A stretch of DNA of 64,000 nucleotides from Antedon mediterranea. Lineage: Eukaryota > Echinodermata > Crinoidea > Comatulida > Antedonidae. The notes beneath the pieces are model-generated. The model saw only the letters and a list, made by a program, of their open reading frames with translations, was not told where the DNA came from and made no database searches. Position numbers and translations under genes: made by a program. The stretch spans positions 563,001 through 627,000 of the forward strand of contig NC_092674.1 in assembly GCF_964355755.1 (NCBI RefSeq), in the 5' to 3' direction. Shown here piece by piece: positions 57,201 to 64,000 of this stretch. How positions within the stretch are numbered: the stretch's first letter is position 1; each line of letters begins with the position of its first letter.

Positions 57201-57222
57201 AGCCACTTTGTATCATATTCAT
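42251..57222 (-). CDS. Double FYVE-type zinc-finger protein, 13 coding exons
   Basis: Exons: 57066-57235 (ATG at 57222), 56719-56824, 55744-55834, 54674-54813, 54276-54417, 53584-53787, 53216-53413, 53016-53111, 50767-50874, 50456-50572, 44095-44208, 43325-43423 and 42251-42490. They join in one frame to 603 residues. The first finger (about 57-125) has TRRKHHCRKCGEVFCKSC, the basic PI3P-binding core of FYVE domains, and ends QVCEVC. The second (about 213-295) has PKHNCRVCG, TCHSC and RICNFC. In both, the first cysteine pair is CX4C rather than CX2C. The rest is largely helical and charged and ends ESQKEGEMLKR. FYVE domains bind PI3P on early endosomes, so an endosomal role is likely. No named orthologue is recognised. 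Translation could begin further upstream if the preceding exon is coding. Confidence 0.85.
42880..43240. repeat. Approximately 130-140 bp tandem repeat rich in ATTGG/CCAAT
   Basis: AATCCATTGCTTGTGATTGG recurs at about 42909, 43041 and 43184, followed each time by variants of TTGCGTTGCATCCAATGGGA. Inverted GACGCAACGCAAG blocks suggest a tandemly duplicated MITE. Lies in the last intron of the FYVE gene. Confidence 0.7.
43685..43832. repeat. 15-bp minisatellite (GTCATTATCACAATG), about 10 copies
   Basis: Tandem units in the intron between FYVE-gene exons 11 and 12. The repetitive minus-strand ORF across it is an artefact. Confidence 0.9.
43888..44033. mobile_element. MITE copy 9 (CTCTGTCTACAC family)
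   Basis: Left end AAAGCTCTGTCTACACTATC, right end ATGTAGACAGAGCTTAA. It ends about 60 bp left of FYVE-gene exon 11. Confidence 0.8.
44331..44494. mobile_element. MITE copy 10 (CTCTGTCTACAC family)
   Basis: Left end AAGCTCTGCCTACACTGTC, right end TTTGATAGTGTAGACAGAGC, with two or three core units. Confidence 0.75.
44600..48640. repeat. 99-bp minisatellite, about 41 copies
   Basis: AATGTGAGC recurs at 44701, 44800, 44899 and so on every 99 bp. The unit holds CAATGTTATGGACATTGTGC, CATGTGTGTGCTCACAAAAT and AATGATAGGCCTATAATG. Some units have the perfect palindrome ATTATAGGCCTATAAT. Variant positions (ATC/ATA/AGC before CAATAC; ATTG/AATG; GCTCACA/GATCACA) are shared in runs, giving higher-order structure. 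Lies in the intron between FYVE-gene exons 10 and 11. Confidence 0.95.
48918..49336. repeat. 38-bp minisatellite, 11 copies
   Basis: TTAACTGAAAACAGGACAAC recurs every 38 bp from 48918 to 49298, apparently without variation. On the gene strand each unit reads GTTGTCCTGTTTTCAG, a good 3' splice site look-alike. Same intron as the 99-bp array. Confidence 0.95.
49890..50400. repeat. Compound repeat of CATAAACATACATGCACA-type units
   Basis: Irregular alternation of ATAAACATACATGCAC, CCATTTACCCTGTTATCCAC and AAATGTTAATGTATGCAC blocks, ending just left of FYVE-gene exon 10. Minus-strand ORFs here come from the repeat. Confidence 0.8.
51021..53015. repeat. 31-bp minisatellite carrying a 5' splice site, about 57 copies
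   Basis: Unit CTTACCTGTGCATACTTAG then ATCTAGACTGAC. The rightmost unit overlaps the end of FYVE-gene exon 8, whose donor is GCACAG then GTAAGGG at 53015. On the gene strand almost every unit reads GCACAGGTAAGGTCAGTC. Some units are 2 bp shorter (TGTGATACTT) and many carry ATCTATACTG instead of ATCTAGACTG. A 210-bp retroelement interrupts the array at 52350-52558. Confidence 0.95.
52350..52558 (+). mobile_element. Short retroelement 3' end inserted in the 31-bp array
   Basis: Non-repeat sequence begins GTTTTTGTCATGAC and ends AATAAATGTTGAATTATTATTATTAT. ATACT on both sides is a likely target-site duplication. The AATAAA and simple-repeat tail on the plus strand mark it as a retroposon 3' end. 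Confidence 0.6.
55607..55690 (+). mobile_element. tRNA-derived sequence (SINE head)
   Basis: GAGCGGCGAGTGGTTAGCAC resembles a tRNA 5' half with A box, and GGTTCAAATCC about 40 bp later is a B box. No convincing acceptor stem closes it, so it is a SINE-like relic rather than a tRNA gene. Confidence 0.45.
55851..55993. mobile_element. MITE copy 11 (CTCTGTCTACAC family) next to a splice acceptor
   Basis: Left end AAAGCCTTGTCTACACTATC, right end TTTGATAGTGTAGAAAGTGC. Its left end lies only about 16 bp upstream (on the gene strand) of the acceptor of FYVE-gene exon 3 at 55834. Confidence 0.75.
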
Positions 57223-57235
57223 AGTCGATCTGGAG

Positions 57236-58073
57236 CTGTTAAAACAAAAGTTTGTTTGTCTGTTTTTATTGATTTACACCAGAATAAAATAATAAGTACG
57301 AAATAATTTGACTGGTTGGCAAATAAGAACTTAATTACAAGCTTACCCAATAATTAGAATTAAAAACAAACTATTAATTAAATGTTAGCAATGATGTATT
57401 GTATGCATTACATTTTGACATGTGGGGCGCGCCATACTGTACACAACTTTTCATACCACCGGGTCCGAAATGACCATTGCCGACCCAACATACATCTTTA
57501 CTGCGGATCTCCATCCATGGTCCATGATATACCTACCGTGGTTAGATAGTTAGTAGATAGGGCCTAGCATATAATTATTTTATAGAGATATTATCACTAG
57601 GCCTATACAGTATCTCTATTGGCCTAGCTAGGCCTACCTAGTAGTATTATTATTAATATTAAACCACCTCAGCATCTTCTAGTGAGTAGGCTTAGCCTAT
57701 TATATCTAGCTCAAATATGACACTGTAAACACTAGTAACAGCTACTATTACGTACTAACTAAGCCTAGGCCTAGGCCTAGGCTAGTACTAATATTAATAA
57801 TAATATATCCTGTAATTATATAAAGGCTAGCCTAGGCCTAGTAGACTAGGCTAGTAGTAGGTAGTCTTTGTTGTGTTGTCTTACCAAGTAGGCCTACTTT
57901 TATAATAATTTTGCCATCTTTCTAGTGTGAACATTTCTTTTCATTTACTCACTCTAGACCTGCCTACCTTTCGTTATTGCCGTTTTTATCTTCTGGAAAT
58001 TCCAGAATTTCTGGCAGAAGGCGGAAACAACTATAATTTCATTTTTTCAGGTTTTTTTGTAGTTAATATGATG
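57236..58073 (-). promoter_or_regulatory. Probable 5' untranslated exon and promoter side of the FYVE gene
   Basis: An acceptor GTTTTAACAG at 57236 shows that an exon lies upstream of the ATG exon. A minus-strand donor (CTACTTG then GTAAGACA) near 57884 could end a first exon starting near 57.9-58.0 kb. The 57590-57900 stretch is packed with the palindromic word TAGGCCTA. No TATA box is obvious. Confidence 0.35.
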
Positions 58074-60146
58074 CATGGGGGTGAGTGTTGACAAAGTGCG
58101 AGGCAGCGAGGCACGCGAGGCAAGCGCGGCATGCCAAATATTTGTGCGAGGCATCATTTTATCATTTCCAAAAGTGCGAGGCATGCGAGGCATATAGTTT
58201 ACAATTTCAAAAAGGTGCGAGGCATATCTTAACGTGCTATTATGCTATATTATAGGCCTAATAATCAATCGATACAAGCGTATCTAAATAGATTCGTGTA
58301 TACACTCATCATGTTGTTTATTTTTATGTAACGATTGTTTTTTTATTCAAGTCATATCGTGTCAAATTTTACTTTTACAAAAGTGCCCAAACTACGGTTC
58401 CAAAATCTGAACGACAGTCTTCAACTTTCGATAAACAATAATTGTTATAGCGACACACTCATCAAATGACTGCAATGTTTGTTGGCATTTCGAGCGTGTT
58501 CACTCACATGTCTCTCGAACATAGCAGAGTGAAAGTAATATTTTGTCACACCCCTGCGCCTAGATCGGGTAGACCCGAGAGATGGAAAATCCCTCTTTAC
58601 TATTTAGCAGGTAGCGGAATGATTCAGCCCTCAGCTAGCTCAGAGGATTGTGGGGCATTCCCCTCCTATAGCACGTGGTTTCAGCAGCAACGCACAGACT
58701 TCTCTCTGAGCGGCGTGCCAAAGACATTTTTGACATTCCATTCTCTAGGAACAACACGTGTACCTCTCTCGCAAATAAGGTGAACAGCGATTGCCAGGAC
58801 AAGTTCAATAACTGGCGGTGAATAAAAGGTAACTGATATGGCGATCCAATAACATGCCGCAAAGAAAAAAATTGCGACAGAATTCTGGAGCGCGTGTGAA
58901 AAAAGACTTACGTCCGACAATTGTAATACTAGGCCTAAAATTAAACTTTAGCTAATATGCTTAGCCCTAACCTAGATAAGAGGCCTATGTAGAAAATAAT
59001 TTAATCAATTTTGATATAATAATAATTGGTGTAATATTTAATAATGATACACTATTCCTGTTTTAGTAAGCTAGGTATATTACGAACGATTTTTATTTAT
59101 TGTTGTCCATGTACGTACTAATAAACCTGGCGCTAGTTTCCTTCGCTTGTATTTTTACTCCAAATTTGATAACTAACTTTATCGTGTGAATACCACACCT
59201 TAGAAGTATACCTCATGAGTACTTTAATGAAAGAATCACATAAAAAGTAACAAATAAATCCTTAAATTAATGATTTTACAGGCGTGTTTCTCGCACACTG
59301 TTCGCGAATTTCACTTATTCAATGTTCAATATTTTTGTTTCTATGGAGCGCCAAAAGAGCAACGATAATAGAGGACTAAAACTCAGTGGAATGCGTCAAT
59401 TTCTCATGCATTTATTGGTGAAAATTTATTTCAATATATTTGTTAATTTGTCAATAAAAATGCTGTAATATGTTACTGCTGATACTGTTCTGTTTTCAAA
59501 GAATAATAATCGATCCTAAATCAACATCACTAACTACCTAGTCTAGACCTAGGGCATCCTACTAAGGATATTATGATGAATTTTTTCTATTTTATTCTTT
59601 AAAAGGTTAACGAAACCGTGTACATTATCAACAGTAACATTTTTCCTTACTGACAGTGACAAAATCTATTGAAATTGTACTTGATTTTCACCAAATAATG
59701 CGTTAAATATAAATGGATTCTACAGAGTTTTTAGCCCTCTAATTAATTTTGCTCTTTTGGCGTTCCATAGAAACCAAAATATTGAACATTGAGTGTGCGA
59801 AATGCGAGAAAAACAACGTCTGTAAAATCACCAATTTAATGGATTTATTGTTACTTTTATGTGATTTTTCTTCATTAAAGTAGGCCTACTAATTCTAAGC
59901 TGTGGTATTCAGGATAAAGTTGGTTAAAATACAAGGCAGGTGCAAAAGGAAACTAGCCTAGCGGGCCTAGGCCTAGGCTACTTCAATTTCGGTGATTTCC
60001 TGCCTTGCAATTTTGAGAAATGATAAAATGATGCCTCGCATTTTTTGATGATGGTAAAACGATGCCTCGCAAAAATTTCTGACTTGCCTCGCATGCCTTC
60101 CCTGCCTCGCGTGCCTCGCTGCCTCGCACTTTGTTACTACCCCATG
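58074..60146. mobile_element. Fold-back transposon-like element with GCGAGGCA ends and an interrupted arm
   Basis: The outer inverted repeats run 58074-58230 and about 59990-60146; both begin CATGGGG and contain AAAGTGCGAGGCAGCGAGGC. Inner inverted arms run about 59132-59445 and 59670-59961 (for example TGGAGCGCCAAAAGAGCAA against its complement near 59751). The right arm is continuous, while the left arm is split by about 900 bp (58231-59131). No transposase is recognised. Confidence 0.7.
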
Positions 60147-63100
60147 GGGGTGGTTGAGGTACGTATATTCATAGCGTGTCATTCTGACGACTGGAGCATT
60201 CTCTACTTCTCTACGGAGCGCCATTTATGCCTTTATTAACTTCAATAATAGAAATAGTACTACGGTAACTGCTCAAGTGGACTCAATTTAGCACCAGGGT
60301 AGCACAGTGATATAAAATAGAAATAAAAGTCACTACTTTTAATATCGTTTCGTATATACCCATATCACAAACTGACAAACAGAAACATCTTGGCATTCAC
60401 ATTGATTCAAATTTATCTTTTTCTTTTCATGTAAATAAACTCCCTTCCATTGTTCATCTCCATCTTATCGCGTGCTCGGTCATTTCATTAATAAATTATT
60501 AATTATTTATTTATTCTGCCATAAAATTTTATTCACAACATATTAGTAGGCCTACAATACATTATCTTGCATGAAACGGATAAAACGGTTGAATTATAAT
60601 TATAATGTAAAAGAATAACAAAATAAAAATTGAACAGTGTTGAGTGTTGATCGCGAATAAGTAACAATACCATCTTTCCCCCAGCACATGTGCACACTCA
60701 TTTGCATAACAAACGCACGACATACCAAACTACGATGAGATAAAATTAATTCACTTCTAAACACGTAACGTGACTTAAACTCAACTTTCATCTCCCTACC
60801 ATCTATGTCTGCTGCCACCTAACGGCGTACGTACGTATTAAACAGACTACACTGGGGAAACGCCCACTCTTCCAAAAAATGCTATTTATAGAGTTATTTA
60901 AAGCTCACATATGAAACAGAAGCGTACAGGTAAATATACTGTGTTTTCGAATGGATTATTGTATTTGAATAAACCACCGATTAGCAGTCAAAATTCTGTA
61001 ATCAGCGGTGGTGGTCGGTGCATCATATCACAGACGCGCAAAACAAAAGATCTGAGTTAAATGCACTTAAATCGTTCTGATAAACTTCACATGACCTCTT
61101 GTTATCCAATATCTTTACCAAATTATCATGCCTTTAATTCATATAATTGACGTCTTCTAGATAGACCCACTTTTTTAAATTGACTTGCTATATTTATATA
61201 TTGATATCAACATTGTTTCTGATTTAACGAATTAGCAATAATTGGCAGAGTCTTAATAACATTACGGAAACACAAGTTGTCAACATCTTATTGGTGATAA
61301 AATGAATGAGTTCCAATTAGATCTATCAATTAACAACATCAGAAAACCATTCGTAACATGAAATAAGATTTTCAATTGAAAGTGGTGAAATGAATGAAAA
61401 AGAATACGAGAATCAGACGATACTAAAAGAGGCCAAAAATAAACATACCATTTGACCCGAGTTCCAAAAAAAAAAATGCATGAAACGCCATACCACCACG
61501 AAAGTGTAGACTGAATAAAGGTTGATGTCTCTTCTCAATAAGTAAATAAAAAGCGCGCGTACATATTGTTATAGATGTATTGGAATATTTATACCTCTCA
61601 CTAAGTATAAATACTTTGTTTTCAATAAATAATAGTTGTACTGTATCATTCCTGCTGCTGGCAATTAGAACGTATTGTGAGATGACGAGATTTATAGACT
61701 CAAGTTTAGCAACATGTCGAGTATAATTGTCATTATACTGTTTTGACAATCAGACATGTAGATTGTGACATTGTGTTTACAATCAGTGAGTAATTTACGG
61801 AACGCATTCTGGACAAATCAAAGAAAGGTGTGAATAAATAGATTGATAACTTGATTACTATCAACTGACATTTAAGGATATAAAAATAGGATGAGACACA
61901 AACATGACACGCGCGTTTAAATGATGATGATTTAATGACACGCGTCACGCGACTACGCAGCTATCGAGTAAAAGAAGTTATGCGCGCGCACAGAAATACA
62001 TGCGCAGAATGATTTTTAGACTCAATAGTTGCAAAGTCGCCTGGCATGTCGAGACACCAACACACTTATCCGTATTTGAACACAAATAGCGAGTTTGGAA
62101 AAACATGGTTGTCAAATCAACTAGTGTTCAATCGCTCTGTTCAAGAACGAGTTTCATAATAATTTTGAACCAATCACAAACTAGTAATGACTTTTATTTT
62201 CTCAGCGTATATTTACATTATGCACTCATTACTATTCAATCATTGTTAATACTCTATAATATAAGAAAATAATTCATTATACGCATAAAACAGATAACAC
62301 ATAACGAAAATAGTAGTTTTCTGTATCAATATAATATATTTATATAATAGTATTATTTCAAAAAAATAACACTAATAAATTAGGAAAAAATAATAAAAGT
62401 AACAGTATTTTTTAATCTTGTCTATCGATTGAATATTGTTGTTTATCATTGACTATAACACTAGGCTAATTGGTTTTCTACAGTCAGAACGATTTAATGG
62501 ATATTCTATCTTTGATGATGAACAAGAAATTATCAAATTCTGTACTTTTCATTTAATACTTTTAATCATTTGAAAATAAATACAATTTTGGAAAATAACA
62601 TATAGTTACACTGTCTTATTAGCTCCATGGCGTGCCTTGTTAGATTGGCTTTATTTAATACTGAAGTGCGCGCGGTTATGTCAAAGTTCATGACATACAA
62701 ACACAACCAGCACATACAGATATGACGTCACCTACAGTAATAATATACTTGGATAATTTAATTGATATTTCATAAACATTGTTTAAATTTACCAAATTAT
62801 TTTACATTTGAAAATTGATTGATTCCAAACATTGGGCCTGCTTGATTCCTCTCTGGACGGAATAGTCGCTATTAGTCCGGATAGTCACATTAGTTACGGT
62901 ACCGTAACCCAGTAACCTGTCACGTAGACGTCACAACGATTACTCCAAATACGGAATTTAATCTAAATTTTACACAATCAAGATGGTTAGAAACGAATAT
63001 TAAACGAAATTATTTATAAACTGGATGCATACTTATCATTAAATGAGTTTGAAATATCTGACAATTTTTCAAGATAAAAAATAATTGATACTATTTTGTT

Positions 63101-63363
63101 CTAAAATACAATAATCATATATTAATATTGTAAAAAATAAATCAGTGAACAAGGTGTTCACAATTTCCATTTGGCGGTATGAAAACCATACTTCTACCGA
63201 CTTTAAGAAAAATAAGTCTATCTAAGTTGTTGATTTCATCACTAAACATTATAGCTCCAATTTTGTTGAGGCTCCTCTGATCTTGTACCGAAGTGGAGTG
63301 ATCTAAAGCAAGGCACGTTTTTCGTTAGGACACTCGGAACTTGTCTAAATTTAAGAAGTGATG
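60147..63363. other. Intergenic region and 3' flank of the neuropeptide gene
   Basis: No coding exon supported. It contains scattered TAGGCCTA words and two GACGTCAC CRE-like words (about 62724 and 62928). ORFs at 61423-61948 show no motif. The bases immediately left of 63364 should be the 3' UTR of the neuropeptide gene. Confidence 0.5.
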
Positions 63364-64000
63364 TTACATGTCTGCCCAAGTCGCTGCTCTTTTTCCAAAA
63401 TACAGACCTTTATGAAGAGCTGCTGGCGGGAACCTTCTCACTGATGTTTTTGGATCCGCTGAACGTTTGGTTTCGGTTTGCACGTTTTCTTCTTCATCTT
63501 CATAATCCGGTACAGATGACATCCTCTTGCCTGCTCCGAAGTTATCCCAAATGTTAGAAGGTGTTTTACCGTTTCCAGGATATACTGGACGCTGAAACTT
63601 AGCTTTTCTCTTTACACTTGAACTAGATTCCAATTCTTGCAACTCCGAAACTTCAGCTTGATTTGGTATATCAGTGTCATCGTAAATCACATTATTCATG
63701 TTGTCTTCTATCCTTTCTCGGTTTCCATCACTTAGAACATAATGTTTACCTTCATGTTCTACTTTGTTATCATAGTAATTGTTTCCCATATGTCGTTGAA
63801 CGTCATTTTCTCCCAATTCTCTTCGGCCCATAATGAAATCACTTATACGTGGATCTCGTTTTCCCATTATATAATCCGATAAGCGTGCTTCTCTTTTGCC
63901 CATCATAAAATCGCCTAGTGCATCTCTTTTACCAAACGTAAAGTCACTAAAGCCTGGATCTCTCTTTCCTAGCATAAGGTCGCTCAGTCGCGGATCTCTC
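63364..64000 (-). CDS. Neuropeptide precursor, probable SALMFamide type (3' part)
   Basis: Open frame from the right edge (64000 is the third base of a codon) to TAA at 63364. Secretory-pathway processing would cut at KR/RR and amidate the exposed Gly, releasing DPRLSDLML-amide, DPGFSDFTF-amide, DALGDFMM-amide, EARLSDYIM-amide and DPRISDFIM-amide. An acidic spacer of about 70 residues follows. Then comes a longer peptide ending SNIWDNFGA-amide and finally FPPAALHKGLYF-amide before the C-terminal AATWADM. SDFTF-amide fits the F-type (FxF-amide) and KGLYF-amide the L-type (LxF-amide) of echinoderm SALMFamides, which are muscle relaxants. The other four end in Met or Leu instead of Phe. The signal peptide and earlier peptides lie beyond the window. 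That it is an amidated peptide precursor is clear; the family name is less certain. Confidence 0.8.
   Translation of the reverse strand, partial: RDPRLSDLMLGKRDPGFSDFTFGKRDALGDFMMGKREARLSDYIMGKRDPRISDFIMGRRELGENDVQRHMGNNYYDNKVEHEGKHYVLSDGNRERIEDNMNNVIYDDTDIPNQAEVSELQELESSSSVKRKAKFQRPVYPGNGKTPSNIWDNFGAGKRMSSVPDYEDEEENVQTETKRSADPKTSVRRFPPAALHKGLYFGKRAATWADM

Noticed and set aside
58466-58783. 105-codon plus-strand frame in the fold-back insert
   Set aside because: No motif, no splice or promoter support, and overlapping frames on the other strand are of similar length. Kept only as part of an unexplained insert.

Overview
The window reads as intron-rich metazoan DNA. GT-AG introns sit between exons that encode animal protein families, the base composition is AT-rich, and there are many short transposons, retroposon tails and long minisatellites. 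Two genes point to an echinoderm: a neuropeptide precursor with LxF-amide and FxF-amide peptides (the SALMFamide pattern) and a tandem family of alpha-2,8-sialyltransferase-like genes. Because both SALMFamide types seem to lie in one precursor, a crinoid is possible, but that is inference. All seven recognisable genes lie on the minus strand, so each reads from high to low coordinates.

Layout from left to right. (1) 475-2713: five 5' exons of INTS6 (Integrator subunit 6), with a CRE- and CCAAT-containing promoter to the right. (2) 5161-22716: a complete ABCC5-like ABC transporter. I assembled it by hand from 23 exons in one continuous frame (1450 codons plus stop), including an 18-nt microexon. 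(3) 23.4-28.2 kb: no recognisable gene. (4) 28231-41039: three tandem sialyltransferase-like genes of four exons each. In all three the ATG is split by the first intron. The third copy has an in-frame deletion through the L-motif. A 5'-truncated LINE lies between copies 2 and 3. (5) 42251-57222: a 13-exon gene for a protein of about 603 residues with two FYVE-type zinc fingers. (6) 58074-60146: a fold-back element with GCGAGGCA-rich ends. (7) 63364-64000: the 3' part of the neuropeptide precursor.

The most striking feature is the minisatellites inside introns. An 80-bp array in the ABCC5-like gene repeats the 3' splice site and the Walker A coding start of exon 9 fifteen times. A 31-bp array in the FYVE gene repeats the 5' splice site of exon 8 about 57 times. 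Two further arrays (37 bp x 22 and 38 bp x 11) carry acceptor-like pyrimidine-CAG motifs on the transcribed strand. A separate family of 11 short inverted-repeat elements, with termini like CTCTGTCTACACTATC and a repeated 18-21 bp core, lies only in or next to INTS6, ABCC5 and FYVE.

The genes do not form a pathway: transcript processing (INTS6), export (ABCC5), Golgi sialylation, endosomal PI3P binding (FYVE) and neuropeptide signalling. Exon boundaries were placed by eye from splice consensus, frame continuity and remembered family sequences. No alignment or search was run.
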